Positions 25,526 to 34,463 of a stretch of DNA of 64,000 nucleotides are shown here, piece by piece (positions within the stretch are counted from its first letter, which is position 1; the number at the start of each line of letters is the position of its first letter). The stretch comes from Candidatus Tectomicrobia bacterium (lineage in GTDB: Bacteria > UBA8248), in NCBI GenBank assembly GCA_016192135.1, contig JACPUR010000041.1, forward strand, positions 285,164 through 349,163, given 5' to 3'. Under the pieces are notes generated by a model. It did no database searches and was not told the origin of the DNA. It saw only the letters and a list, made by a program, of their open reading frames with translations. A program made the position numbers and the translations under genes.

Positions 25526-26503
25526 TCACGCATGCGGGCTGAGGGGCTGGGAATCTTCGCGGGGCACAGGCGGATTTCCCCGCCTCTTGGTCCTTCGGCG
25601 CATCATCTCCTCGACGCGCGACTCGACTTCCTGCGCCAGCCGTGACGGCCGGGGGGTTGTCTCCTTTAACCGAGAGAATTCGCTGGCGATGCGCCTCTCG
25701 AGTTCGCGCCGCGGGAGGCTCAGGCACTCCCTCATGAGCGCGTCCGCCTCACCTTCCTTCCAGCGACAGCGACGAGGCAGCTTTGCGTCATAGGTTTGGG
25801 CGCAGAACAGGTATCCGCAGATGGTTCTGCCTTCGTGCCGGACGGTGAACCCCTTGCCCGTTTTCTCGGCACGGGCCACCCACAGCAGGAGATGGTCGCG
25901 CAGCAGGACCAAATGATCGTAATGGAGCTTTTCTTCCGGGGACTTGGGCCCGTCGACGAAGGCCTCGCCGCTCTCCGGGTCCAGGACGATGTCGTCCGGG
26001 TGCGGCAGGAGATCCGGGTCCGGGAGGCCTTCGCGCCGGTGCTCGGCGAGCGCCTCTTCGCCTTTCTGCTTGAGGATCTTGAGATCGGCGTAACGCTCCG
26101 CCTTGAACCGCAGATGTTCCTCCTCGATGCGCGCGAGGCGCTCCAGGAACTGTTTTTGCGCGAGCCGATTCCCCTTGAGCGCCAGCATGATGGAGGCCCG
26201 GTAGACCGCCTGGGCCGCGGGCAGCTCGACCGTCCGCCCGTTCTCGAGCAGGGTGATGAGGCGGTAGGCCTCCTCCTGCAGGAAGCCGTCCGAGGGAGCG
26301 TCGGACAGGCGCTGCCGGCGCGCCTTCGGCTTGCGCGGCCGGCCGTTCGGGTTGCCCGACCGGCCCTTGGCGAAGCGGCTCGCGGCCGGAGGCTTCCTAT
26401 AGCCGACCTCGTAGCCACGCCCCGGAGCGGTCCGGCCGGGCTCCGCGGCCTCCGCCCCGGGCATTGTGCCTTCTGACTCATGAGGTTCGTGGATTTCGGT
26501 CAT
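25526..26503 (-). CDS. DUF5681-domain protein (phage terminase small-subunit-like)
   Basis: A 325-residue protein. Residues about 35-62 read GYRKPPAASRFAKGRSGNPN followed by GRPRKPKARR, the DUF5681 signature. That basic loop occurs at the front of phage and GTA proteins that precede the terminase large subunit. The rest is helical and charged (EEEHLRFKAERYADLKILKQ). Its ATG overlaps the stop of the ParB-methyltransferase gene by 4 bp (26500-26503), so both are one transcript. No terminase large subunit follows in the window, suggesting a prophage remnant or an isolated pair. Confidence 0.78.
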   Translation of the reverse strand: MTEIHEPHESEGTMPGAEAAEPGRTAPGRGYEVGYRKPPAASRFAKGRSGNPNGRPRKPKARRQRLSDAPSDGFLQEEAYRLITLLENGRTVELPAAQAVYRASIMLALKGNRLAQKQFLERLARIEEEHLRFKAERYADLKILKQKGEEALAEHRREGLPDPDLLPHPDDIVLDPESGEAFVDGPKSPEEKLHYDHLVLLRDHLLLWVARAEKTGKGFTVRHEGRTICGYLFCAQTYDAKLPRRCRWKEGEADALMRECLSLPRRELERRIASEFSRLKETTPRPSRLAQEVESRVEEMMRRRTKRRGNPPVPREDSQPLSPHA

Positions 26504-27858
26504 GCCACTTGGTCCTTCCCTACGGGCGCGTGCATACGGTGTTCCTCGGCTTCCTCGAAGCGCTCCCCCGTCGCAACCAGGGTCGCGTGCCGGCCGGTCA
26601 GGATCTCCCAGCGCCGGACGATGGTGTCGCAGTAGGCGGGGTCGTACTCCAGGAGCCGGGCGCGGCGGCCCGCCTGCTCGGCCGCGATCAGGGTCGTGCC
26701 CGAGCCCCCGAAGCCGTCCAGCACCATGTCCCCCCGCCGCGTACAGTCGCGGATGGCGTCGGCGACCAGGGCGACCGGCTTAACCGTGGGGTGCATGGCC
26801 AGCTCGGCGCTCCGGTCCGCCCCGAAGCTGTTCACGCCCGGGTAGTCCCAGACGTTGGTGCGGTAGCGCCCGGTCTCGCCGAGGCCGAAGGTGTTGAGGT
26901 GGGGGGCGTCTCCCACCTTGAACACGAAGACCAGCTCGTGCTTGGAGCGGTAGAAGGTCCCCATGCCGCCGTTGGTCTTGTTCCAGACGCAGAGGTTCTT
27001 GAGCTCGCTGAAGGCCCGCCTCCCCGCCGCCAGGAGCTCGCCCATGTGGCGCCAGTCCATGCAGACGAAGGCGATCGCCCCGTCGCGGCACGTCCCGGCG
27101 GCGGCGCCGAGCGTCTCCGCCAAGAAGGCCGTGAACGCCGGCTCGGACATCTCCCCGACGCCCATGGCGAACTCCCGGTGGCGCACACGGCCCAGGCCGC
27201 TCACGTGGCCGTCGATGGGGACGTTGTAGGGGGGATCGGTGAAGATCATGTCCGCCGTCTCGCCGCTCAGCAGGGTCGCGTAGTCGGAGGGAACTCGGGC
27301 GTCGCCGCAGAGCAGCCGGTGGCGGCCGCATTGCCAGAGGTCGCCGCGCCGGCTGACCGCCGCGGCGGGCGGGGGCGGAATCCGATCCGCCGGCCCGGTC
27401 GGGCCGGAGGGGTCGCGCTCGCCCGCCGCGTCCAGCACCAGGTCCACCTCGGCCAGGGAGAAGCCGGTCAGTTCCACGTCGAAGTCGAGGTCGACGAGGG
27501 CCTGCAGCTCGACCGCCAGGAGGTCCTGGTCCCAGCCGGCGTTCAGCGCCAGCTTGTTGTCCGCGATGACGTAGGCCCGCCGCTCGGCGGGCGTCAGGTG
27601 GGACAGGCGGACCGTGGGCACGTGGGTCATGCCGAGGAGCTCCGCCGCCGCCACCCGGCCGTGCCCGGCGAGGATGGTGCCGTCGTCGGCGACGAGGACG
27701 GGGTTGGTGAAGCCGAAACGGGCGATGCTGTCCGCGAGCTGCCGGACCTGGCGCTTCGAGTGCGTCCGGGCGTTGCCTTTGTAGGGCCGGAGGGCCGCGA
27801 CGGGCCGCTCCTCGATGCTCCGCGCCCGGTTCCTCGGATCGGATGGTTCCTCTCTCAT
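26500..27858 (-). CDS. ParB-domain DNA methyltransferase (phage type)
   Basis: A 452-residue fusion. Residues 20-130 are a ParB/sulfiredoxin-like domain (LRPYKGNARTHSKRQVRQLA, then GFTNPVLVADDGTILAGHGR). From about residue 175 a beta-class amino-methyltransferase follows, with DMIFTDPPYN (motif IV) near 210 and MVLDGFGGSGTTLIAAE (motif I) near 395, in the order typical of beta-class enzymes. Such proteins are common in prophages and GTA-like clusters, modifying adenine or cytosine amino groups to protect phage DNA. It precedes the DUF5681 gene, with a 4-bp overlap. Confidence 0.9.
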   Translation of the reverse strand: MREEPSDPRNRARSIEERPVAALRPYKGNARTHSKRQVRQLADSIARFGFTNPVLVADDGTILAGHGRVAAAELLGMTHVPTVRLSHLTPAERRAYVIADNKLALNAGWDQDLLAVELQALVDLDFDVELTGFSLAEVDLVLDAAGERDPSGPTGPADRIPPPPAAAVSRRGDLWQCGRHRLLCGDARVPSDYATLLSGETADMIFTDPPYNVPIDGHVSGLGRVRHREFAMGVGEMSEPAFTAFLAETLGAAAGTCRDGAIAFVCMDWRHMGELLAAGRRAFSELKNLCVWNKTNGGMGTFYRSKHELVFVFKVGDAPHLNTFGLGETGRYRTNVWDYPGVNSFGADRSAELAMHPTVKPVALVADAIRDCTRRGDMVLDGFGGSGTTLIAAEQAGRRARLLEYDPAYCDTIVRRWEILTGRHATLVATGERFEEAEEHRMHAPVGKDQVA

Positions 27859-28132
27859 GCAGGTCCTCGTCGGGCGGTGGTGTCGCGGTGATGATCCGGA
27901 TGCATCTGGGTGAGCTTCTCGGTGAGCTTCTTGGTGCGGTTCGAGGGAGATGATTCCCGGCTCGAGGGGGGGATGTCAAGAGGAAAGTAGGGGGACGGTG
28001 ATTTTTGTCAATCGTGAGATTTGGCGCGGGCTGCATCGAATCCCATCACGTTCCAGCTGCGGGATCGGAAGCGGGAGAATTATCCCTGATCGTTTCCGAT
28101 TTGCTCATGTCAATCCCATCTAAGTGCGCTCC

Positions 28133-28196
28133 GATCCCGCTTGCCGGATCGAAATTCCCACTTCGATCCCGCTTGGCGGGAGATTTTTCCCACTTC
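28133..28196. repeat. Tandem 32-bp repeat, two units and a partial third
   Basis: Unit 1 is 28133-28164 and unit 2 is 28165-28196. Both start GATCCCGCTTG and end TTCCCACTTC, with variation in the middle. A partial third unit follows (GCGTCCCGCC at 28197). An inverted copy of part of it (CCGTCGGGATC) lies near 28211. Confidence 0.8.
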
Positions 28197-28467
28197 GCGT
28201 CCCGCCAATCCCGTCGGGATCTCAAGAGGCTTGCGCGGTCGTGGATGCCGTCTTCCGTGTCATGGCCCTCCGCGCAGGCTGCGACCGGAGCCGGCAATGG
28301 CCCGAGCGAGCACCCCGCAAGCGCAGGATTGGCGGGTGATTTCATGACCGGTGTCCGGATGGCGATGTGGCGGCTGTGGCCGACAGGATGGAATCAGTGG
28401 GGTTGTCGGCGGGCCGGGATCTCGGTGGTTACAGGGGACTGGCGTCTTCCCTCTTCGCCGCCGGGCG

Positions 28468-28645
28468 TTACCCTGTTCCTTTGTGCAAATTCCCTGTTCT
28501 GCGTTGGAAGATTCCCTGTTTCCTCGCATAGGGAATTCGACGTAAAGTGCAAGAAAGCCGAGTGTTTCCAGGGGCAAAAGGCGCTGGGTGTGCCGTGGAC
28601 GGAGAGAAATTCCCTGTATTTTCCCTGTTTAACAGGGAATTGGGC
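28468..28645. repeat. Cluster of TTCCCTGTT repeats, direct and inverted
   Basis: Within about 180 bp the motif appears as ACCCTGTTCC, AATTCCCTGTTCTG, GATTCCCTGTTTCC, AATTCCCTGTATTTTCCCTG and, in the other orientation, as TAGGGAATTC and AACAGGGAATTG. The last direct and inverted copies form a hairpin, CCCTGTTTAACAGGG. Iterons of a binding protein, operator arrays or a structured RNA are all possible. Confidence 0.75.
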
Positions 28646-29238
28646 GGAGAAAGGTTCGCAGCGGACTGCACCCACAGCCAGTTTTTCCCAATAAAAATCC
28701 CGACGCCTTCAATGGCCGCCGCGCCGGCTGTGTGGGATTTGGCACGTGCTCCCTCTCGCGCCGTTCCTCTCTCCGGCGATCGCCGCCTTTACCTTCTCCT
28801 GAAGCCGACAAAGCCTTTTCGGATGTTTTGGTTTTTCGCTAAAACCATTTATGATCCGCTTCGATTAAAAGGCGTTTGGATGAGCCGTCCTCCGGATGTC
28901 AAAGGACATCCCCTGAATTCACCCGGGATCTCCGGACGCTGCCGTTCCGGGCGGGCGTTCCGCCGAGCCGCCTCCCTTCAATCTTGCCGCTTTCATCTTC
29001 CACCGTTCGTATGGGAGAGGCGTTCCCAAACGGGCGGCGCCGCGCGGTGCATCCCGGATGCGGCATCCAGGGCGGCTGGCGGAAAGCCGATGGAATCCAC
29101 CTGAGGAGAACCAAGGAATGTTGCCGCATCATTCCCGGCTGATAGATGCGCAGGCTCGTTCAAGCCGTTTCCGGGCTCGATCGGGGGGCAGCCTGCTCTC
29201 CCTCGGCGGGACAGATTTCCATGGAAAGGAGGGAAACC

Positions 29239-30252
29239 ATGCAGCCATATGATCCCGAGCAAGTGTTACGGGAGCTGCAGAATCGCTTCCGCGACTTCAA
29301 GGGCTTGAAGTTTCTCCCGATTGTCCTGGCCGGACTTCTCCTGCTCTTGCTTTGGACGGCTTGGTTCACGGTGCAGCCCGAGCAGACGGGCGTTGTTCAG
29401 CGTTTCGGAGCCGTGGTCCGGACGGTGGGCCCGGGCCTTCACTTCAAGCTACCGCTCGGCGTCGAGACAACCCGCTTGGTTCCCACGGCCCGCGTCCTCA
29501 AGGAGGAATTTGGATTCCAGACGGTGGCGCCGGTCGCCGGCCAGCGGACGCAGTACAGGGACAGCAGGGCGTTCAAGGACGTGTCCTTGATGCTGACGGG
29601 GGACCTGAACGTAATCGACGTCCAGTGGATCGTCCAGTACCGGATCGAAGATCCGATCCGGTACCTCTTCCGGGTCCGCGACACGGGGCAAACGATCCGG
29701 GACATCTCCGAAGCCGTCATGCGCCGGGTGGTGGGCAACCGGCTGGGCAGCGATGTGCTCACCGTCGGCCGCGTGGCCATTTCCACGGAGGTGAAGAAGG
29801 AGATGCAGGAGATTCTGAACACCTATGACACCGGCGTCCGCCTGGTTACCGTGGAACTCCAGGACGTGACCCCGCCGGATCCCGTGAAGCCGGCCTTCAA
29901 TGAGGTGAACGAGGCACGTCAGGACAGGGAGCGCACGATCAACCAGGCCGAGGAGCAGGCCAACCGGGAGATTCCCAGGGCCCGGGGAGAAGCTTTAAAA
30001 ACCATCAGCGAGGCCGAGGGATATGCGCTCGAACGTGTCAACCGGGCCACTGGAGAGGCCCATCGGTTCGAGGCGGTGCTGGAGGAATACCAACGCGTTC
30101 CGGAGGTCACCCGTCGGCGCCTCTACCTGGAAGCCATCAACGCCATTCTGCCCGCGGCCAGGGCTTTGTACGTTGTCGATAGTGATCAGAAGGCCCTGGT
30201 GCCGTGGCTCCCCCTGGAGTCGGGGCAGGCGCCCGCAGCGGGAGGAAAATAG
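29239..30252 (+). CDS. hflK: FtsH protease modulator HflK
   Basis: The ATG at 29239 follows AAAGGAGGG and gives 337 residues. A single membrane segment (LPIVLAGLLLLLLWTAWFTV, residues about 25-44) is followed by the SPFH/band-7 domain (VQPEQTGVVQRFGAVVRTVG to NVIDVQWIVQYRIEDP), then a long helical coiled region (EARQDRERTINQAEEQANRE). HflK forms a membrane complex with HflC around FtsH and restrains its proteolysis of membrane proteins. hflC starts three bases after the stop codon. The N-terminal Gly/Pro-rich cytoplasmic tail of enterobacterial HflK is short here. Confidence 0.93.
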   Translation: MQPYDPEQVLRELQNRFRDFKGLKFLPIVLAGLLLLLLWTAWFTVQPEQTGVVQRFGAVVRTVGPGLHFKLPLGVETTRLVPTARVLKEEFGFQTVAPVAGQRTQYRDSRAFKDVSLMLTGDLNVIDVQWIVQYRIEDPIRYLFRVRDTGQTIRDISEAVMRRVVGNRLGSDVLTVGRVAISTEVKKEMQEILNTYDTGVRLVTVELQDVTPPDPVKPAFNEVNEARQDRERTINQAEEQANREIPRARGEALKTISEAEGYALERVNRATGEAHRFEAVLEEYQRVPEVTRRRLYLEAINAILPAARALYVVDSDQKALVPWLPLESGQAPAAGGK

Positions 30253-30254
30253 CC

Positions 30255-31247
30255 ATGCCAAGAATTCTAACGGGTATATTCGGAGCCTTAGTGGTGGTGG
30301 GCCTTCTCGTTCTCTCCGGGACTTTCTACACGCTGGAGGAGGGCCAGCAGGCCATCGTCCTCCAGTTCGGCCGCCCCGTGGGCGAGCCCGTCACGAAGGC
30401 GGGCCTCCACGTCAAACTCCCCTTCATTCAGGAGGTGCGCCGCTTCGAGAAGCGCCTCCTCATCTGGGACGGGGACCCGAACCAGATCCCGACCAAGGGG
30501 CGGGAGTTCATCTGGATAGACACCACGGCGCGCTGGCGAATCGTCGACGCCAAGAAGTTTCTGGAGAGGGTGGCCACGGAGGCCGGGGCCCAATCCCGGC
30601 TGGACGACATCATCGATTCCGTGGTCAGGGACCAGGTTTCCTCCAGCGAGCTTGTGGAACTGGTCCGAAGCGCCACGTGGGAAGTTCCCCAGGGAGAGGC
30701 CCTGAAGGAAGTGCCGGCCGAGCAGGCGAAGGAGCTGGTGAAGGAGGTGGCGCGCGGGCGGGAGGAGATCACCCGGGCCGTCTTGACGGAAGCCCGGAAG
30801 GTCATTTCGGAGTATGGAATTGAACTGGTGGACGTGCGAATCAAGCGCTTGAATTACGTGGACAGCGTCCAAAAGAGGGTGTTCGACCGGATGATCTCGG
30901 AGCGCAAGCGTATTGCCGCCCAATTCCGGTCCGAGGGAGAGGGCCGGAGCGCCGAGATTCTGGGAAACATGGAGAAAGAACTCCGCCAGATCCGCTCCAC
31001 CGCCTACCGGCGGGTGCAGGAGATCCGGGGGAAGGCCGACGCCGAGGCCACGCGCGTGTACGGCGGCGCCTATGGCCGCGATCCGGAGTTCTTCGCCTTC
31101 TCGCGCACCCTGGAGACCTATAAGGACGGGCAGAACAAGAACTCGGTGATGATCCTCACCACGGACAGCGACTATTATCGGTATCTGAAGGAGGCCAAGC
31201 CCGGGGCCCAGCCGCCGACAGCGCCCCTCGACGCGCGCAAAAAATAA
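30255..31247 (+). CDS. hflC: FtsH protease modulator HflC
   Basis: A 330-residue protein with ATG behind GGGAGGAAAA. One N-terminal membrane segment (ILTGIFGALVVVGLLVLSGT) is followed by a band-7 domain (FYTLEEGQQAIVLQFGRPVG; GLHVKLPFIQEVRRFEKR; WIDTTARWRIVDAKKF). The C-terminal block, EFFAFSRTLETYKDG and MILTTDSDYYRYL, is characteristic of HflC. It is the second gene of the hflKC operon and forms a hetero-oligomer with HflK on the periplasmic face of the inner membrane. Confidence 0.94.
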   Translation: MPRILTGIFGALVVVGLLVLSGTFYTLEEGQQAIVLQFGRPVGEPVTKAGLHVKLPFIQEVRRFEKRLLIWDGDPNQIPTKGREFIWIDTTARWRIVDAKKFLERVATEAGAQSRLDDIIDSVVRDQVSSSELVELVRSATWEVPQGEALKEVPAEQAKELVKEVARGREEITRAVLTEARKVISEYGIELVDVRIKRLNYVDSVQKRVFDRMISERKRIAAQFRSEGEGRSAEILGNMEKELRQIRSTAYRRVQEIRGKADAEATRVYGGAYGRDPEFFAFSRTLETYKDGQNKNSVMILTTDSDYYRYLKEAKPGAQPPTAPLDARKK

Positions 31248-31451
31248 AGCCTCTGGCCGCCGAAGCGGCACGTGAGCGCGGCCTCCGGGACGGGCTGAGC
31301 CCCTGCGCGCGAGGGAAGCGGGCCATTCTCGGCGCTATCTACCGGCCGCCCAAAGGAAACATGCAGTTCGCTCGGCGGTAGCGCCAATGCCACGTCGCCG
31401 TTCCGCGTATTTCCGTGGGCGGCCGGGAAACCCACCTTGAGGTGACACTGC

Positions 31452-31841
31452 ATGGGATACTTCCACCGCTGGACGGACTTCCCGGCCCACCAGAACCTCC
31501 GGCCCGGCACCATGCGCCGCACGGTGGTACTCGACGGCCTGACCGCCCAGCGCGGCGAGATGGCCCCCGGCACGAAGTTCGACGAGCGCAGCACCCACCG
31601 CCACCCTGAGGACCAAATCATCGTCCTCCTCGAAGGGAAGATGCGCCTGCGGGTGGGGGACGAGGAGAGGTGGCTCGGGCCGGGGGAGCTGGCCGCCGTG
31701 CCGGGCGGGGTGTACCACACGGCCACCGGGGTGGGGCCCGAGGGCGCGGTCTACATCGAGGTCCTCTCCTCGGGGCGCATCGACTATCTCCCCGGCTACG
31801 CCGGCCCGCCCAAGAACGAGTTCCTGCACGGCAAGCCCTGA
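31452..31841 (+). CDS. Cupin-domain protein
   Basis: A 129-residue single-domain cupin. Motif 1 contains STHRHPEDQIIVLLEGKMRL, with H, H and E metal-ligand candidates. Motif 2 is PGELAAVPGGVYHTATGVG with the final histidine. No substrate can be assigned from the sequence. It lies alone, downstream of hflC on the same strand. A second, distinct cupin of the same length occurs at 34067. Confidence 0.82.
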   Translation: MGYFHRWTDFPAHQNLRPGTMRRTVVLDGLTAQRGEMAPGTKFDERSTHRHPEDQIIVLLEGKMRLRVGDEERWLGPGELAAVPGGVYHTATGVGPEGAVYIEVLSSGRIDYLPGYAGPPKNEFLHGKP

Positions 31842-31975
31842 GAAGTCCCGCCTCCCGCCGCCCGGCGGAAGGCGGCCTGCGTCGCCAAGGTGTCGGCGAT
31901 CGTGGAGAACTTCCGTCCGGAGCACTTCGGCCTTCGGGGCTAGCCCCGCCCGCCGGCCATCCCATGGGAGCACGC

Positions 31976-32491
31976 ATGAGCCGCCTCACACCCCTCTCCA
32001 CCGAGACGATGCCCGAGGAGCAGCGCAAGGTGTACGAGGACATCGCCGCGAACCAGCGCGGCGGGGTGCGCGGGCCGTTCAACGCCTGGGTGCGAAGCCC
32101 GGAGTTGGCCGCGCGCCTCCGCGGCCTCATCGACTTCCTCTCTCACCGCACCTCCCTGCCGGGGAGCGTGCGGGAGCTGGCCGTCCTGATGGTGGTGCGC
32201 GAGTGGCGGGCGGACTACGCCTGGAAGGCGCACGAGGCGCTGGCGCTTCAGAGCGGCCTGCCGGCGGAGGCGGTCGCCGCCGTCGCGGAGGGCCGCAGGC
32301 CCGGCGCCCTGGGGCCCGCCGAGGCCGCCGCCTATGATCTCGTGCACGGGCTCCTCGCGCGCAGGGAGGCGGAGGAGGCGGCCTACCGGGCGGCGGTTTT
32401 TCATCTCGGGGAAAAGGGCGTGGCCGAGCTCACCGCCCTCATCGGCTTCTACGTCATGGTGTCGGCGGCGGTCCGGGTATTCGACATCTGA
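31976..32491 (+). CDS. Carboxymuconolactone decarboxylase family protein
   Basis: The ATG at 31976 (GGGAG five bases before) gives 171 residues. The all-helical CMD fold is indicated by RGPFNAWVRSPELAARLRGL, VRELAVLMVVREWRADYAWK, AHEALALQSGLPAEAVAAV and ELTALIGFYVMVSAAVRVF. The CxxC redox pair of AhpD-type members is absent (EWRADYAWKAHE in its place), so a peroxidase partner role is unlikely. The actual substrate is unknown. It lies 134 bp after the first cupin gene and ends shortly before a perfect hairpin. Confidence 0.85.
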   Translation: MSRLTPLSTETMPEEQRKVYEDIAANQRGGVRGPFNAWVRSPELAARLRGLIDFLSHRTSLPGSVRELAVLMVVREWRADYAWKAHEALALQSGLPAEAVAAVAEGRRPGALGPAEAAAYDLVHGLLARREAEEAAYRAAVFHLGEKGVAELTALIGFYVMVSAAVRVFDI

Positions 32492-32519
32492 CTTTATCTT
32501 CCGGCATCCCCTCCGAACG

Positions 32520-32549
32520 GCGAAGCCCCCGCCTGGGCGGGGGCTTCGC
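32520..32549. terminator. Bidirectional hairpin terminator
   Basis: GCGAAGCCCCCGCC (32520-32533) pairs perfectly with GGCGGGGGCTTCGC (32536-32549), a 14-bp stem with a minimal loop. It lies midway between the convergent CMD and LVIVD genes, so it can end both transcripts. There is no T run, as is usual in very GC-rich genomes. Confidence 0.75.
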
Positions 32550-32572
32550 GCTGGCGCGAGACTCATTTGGGG

Positions 32573-33757
32573 CTAGCGCGGGCCGGTGTACTCCACGATG
32601 TCGAGGCCGCAACCCCAGCGGTCGGAGACGTAGACGAGCCCCCGGCCGTCCACGAACACGTCGTTGCTCTGGGGCGTGGCCTTGCCGTTGATGCCCGCGG
32701 GGACGTAGTAGCCCACCTCCCCGGGCCGGAAGGGGTCGGAGATGTCCACGATGCGGAGCCCCGCGTTGAACCAGGTGGTGTAGACGAAGTCCCTGGGCCC
32801 CATGAACTCCCACACGTTGTGGGCGCCGTAGCGCCCGCCCCGGGTCGTCCAGTCCCCTTCCTTCGGATAGAGCGTCTTGGGGTCCACCGGGTAGGGCATC
32901 CAGGTGGAGATGGGCACGGGGTTGCTGGGGAGCTTGGCGTCGTAAATGAAGATGAAGCCCGGCGGCTCCGACACGTCGAACGAGGTGGACTCGTGCGTCA
33001 CCACCAGGAGGTCCGTCTCCGGCACGGGCAGCACGGTGTGGCAGTGCCCCGGGTAGGGAGGGGTCGGGTTGAAGTGGGCGATCTGCCGGGGGCGCGCCGG
33101 GTCCTTCACGTCGAGGACCACGACGCCCCAGTCCGCGCAGCCCGCGTAGAGATAATCTCCCCGGCGGTTGGCCTGGTGGAACTGGAGCGTCTTCACCCCC
33201 GGCGGAAGCGGAGTGCCCTCCTTTTGGCCCTCGAGCGCGAACTGGCTCACCACCTTCGGGTTGGCCGGGTCATCGATATCCAGGATCCAGAGGATGTTCC
33301 CGCGGTAGCCCGGCGCCCCGCAGGAGCAGTAGAGCATGCGGTTCTTCTCGTCCAGGATGGGCCGGTGGACGCCCCGCCCGGGCATCGGGAAGGCCTTGAT
33401 GGGCTTAGGCCTCGCGGGGTCCGAGGCGTCGAACAGGCGGAGCCCCCCGACGAAGCCCTCCCCCTCCCAGCCGCGGATCTGTTCGGCGTTGACGATCATC
33501 ACGTCGTCCAGGAACAGGACCTTATGGGAGTGGGTACCGGTGGGCGCGGGGATCTGGTGGACCACCTTGGGGTTCTTCGGGTCCTCGACGTCGAGCACCG
33601 AGGTCCCCTCGTGGCCCTCCATGCCCGAGGCGGCGACGTAGCACCACTTGTTGTCCCGGACGATGACCTGGAAGGCGTCTCCCCAGCCGTTGATGCCGCT
33701 GTGGCCGACGCGCCTCACGTTCCTCGCTTCCTCGGGCTTCGCTTTCGACGGGCTCAT
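32573..33757 (-). CDS. LVIVD-repeat beta-propeller protein
   Basis: A 394-residue protein without a signal peptide. It contains repeated LVIVD-type blades: TSVLDVEDPKNPKVVHQIP, GLRLFDASDPARPKPIKAF, LWILDIDDPANPKVVSQFA, VVVLDVKDPARPRQIAHFN and LRIVDISDPFRPGEVGYYV. These form a beta-propeller. Histidines (GTHSHKVLF, GRGVHRPIL, PPYPGHCHTVLP) near the propeller centre recall selenium-binding-protein-type metal sites, but no catalytic role is established. It is transcribed alone, converging on the CMD gene. Confidence 0.85.
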   Translation of the reverse strand: MSPSKAKPEEARNVRRVGHSGINGWGDAFQVIVRDNKWCYVAASGMEGHEGTSVLDVEDPKNPKVVHQIPAPTGTHSHKVLFLDDVMIVNAEQIRGWEGEGFVGGLRLFDASDPARPKPIKAFPMPGRGVHRPILDEKNRMLYCSCGAPGYRGNILWILDIDDPANPKVVSQFALEGQKEGTPLPPGVKTLQFHQANRRGDYLYAGCADWGVVVLDVKDPARPRQIAHFNPTPPYPGHCHTVLPVPETDLLVVTHESTSFDVSEPPGFIFIYDAKLPSNPVPISTWMPYPVDPKTLYPKEGDWTTRGGRYGAHNVWEFMGPRDFVYTTWFNAGLRIVDISDPFRPGEVGYYVPAGINGKATPQSNDVFVDGRGLVYVSDRWGCGLDIVEYTGPR

Positions 33758-33936
33758 TCGATGCCTCTCCGGTTTCTCCGCGCACCCGCGGGATGAAGGA
33801 AAGACGCCTGCGGCTTTCGGCTGGAGAGGGGATTATGCGTCCAGCCCCCTCCGCCGGGCAAGGAGAACGCGCCTCCCGGAGCCGCGGGGCGCGGTGGTTA
33901 CAAGCCGCCCCCGGGGAGTGTATAAATAAGGCCGAA

Positions 33937-34010
33937 TGGGGGATCGTCTAGAGGCAGGACACGAGACTTTGGATCTCGTTACCCAGGTTCGAATCCTGGT
34001 CCCCCAGCCA
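33937..34010 (+). tRNA. tRNA-Gln (anticodon TTG)
   Basis: The 74-nt gene has a 7-bp acceptor stem TGGGGGA/TCCCCCA, an anticodon stem CGAGA/TCTCG around the loop CTTTGGA with anticodon TTG, and a T arm CCAGG-TTCGAAT-CCTGG. It has discriminator G and encoded CCA. All helices pair fully. No integrated element adjoins its 3' end, where a cupin gene begins 57 bp away. Confidence 0.97.
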
Positions 34011-34066
34011 CGACAACCCGCGGGGCGCGCGCGCCGGCCGCGCCTTTTGTCCAAAGGAGTTCCGCG

Positions 34067-34456
34067 ATGCCTTTCTTCCGCATTTCCGAGATGGAGTCGA
34101 AAAAGGCCAGCGTGAGCTCGGCGATGGAGAAGGGCGTCGCCGGGGAGCTCATCAAGGTCGGGATCGTCACCTACCAGGAGAACGAGGGCCCCATGCCCCA
34201 CTTCCACCCGAACGAGGAGCAGTTCATGCTCATGCTCGAGGGGAGGCTGCGCATGGTCCTGGGTGAGGAGGAGCGCATCATTGAGAAGGGGGACCTCATC
34301 CACATCCCGCGCAACACCCGGCACGGGGTGCGCGCCGTGGGCGGGCCGGCCACCTTCTTCGCGGCGAAGAGCCCCGTCGGCAACGGCGACATGGGCCAGG
34401 ACTACAACCGGGCCAAAGACGCCGACGAGGTCTGGGAGCGGCTCTCCGGCGCATGA
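34067..34456 (+). CDS. Cupin-domain protein
   Basis: A 129-residue cupin with ATG behind AAAGGAG. Motif 1 reads MPHFHPNEEQFMLMLEGRLR (H, H, E) and motif 2 reads EKGDLIHIPRNTRHGVRAVG (H). It is similar in size but not in detail to the cupin at 31452. The substrate is unknown. It follows tRNA-Gln by 57 bp and ends eight bases before the end of the convergent membrane-protein gene. Confidence 0.83.
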   Translation: MPFFRISEMESKKASVSSAMEKGVAGELIKVGIVTYQENEGPMPHFHPNEEQFMLMLEGRLRMVLGEEERIIEKGDLIHIPRNTRHGVRAVGGPATFFAAKSPVGNGDMGQDYNRAKDADEVWERLSGA

Positions 34457-34463
34457 GCGGCGC

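Larger units (their letters stand above)
27859..29238. other. 1.4-kb gene-free block with repeats
   Basis: There is no credible gene in about 1.38 kb. It contains two exact-length 32-bp tandem units (28133-28196), a cluster of short TTCCCTGTT-type repeats in both orientations (about 28470-28645), and a stretch just after them (28645-28690). The part up to 28700 has sharply different composition from the flanking genes. The end next to 29239 should hold the hflK promoter. Confidence 0.6.

Noticed and set aside
26464-27891. 475-codon open frame on the plus strand opposite the ParB-methyltransferase
   Set aside because: No protein character; it is the antisense shadow of a clearly recognisable enzyme.
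27990-28700. CRISPR array
   Set aside because: Repeats are tandem or irregularly spaced and vary in sequence; no unique spacers of equal length and no cas genes were seen.
31842-31975. Possible CaiB-type CoA-transferase fragment (reads IVENFRP) before the CMD gene
   Set aside because: Only about 18 codons, too short to support a pseudogene call.
33937-34010. Integration site at the tRNA-Gln 3' end
   Set aside because: No integrase or repeat of the tRNA end lies near it, and ordinary genes flank it on both sides.
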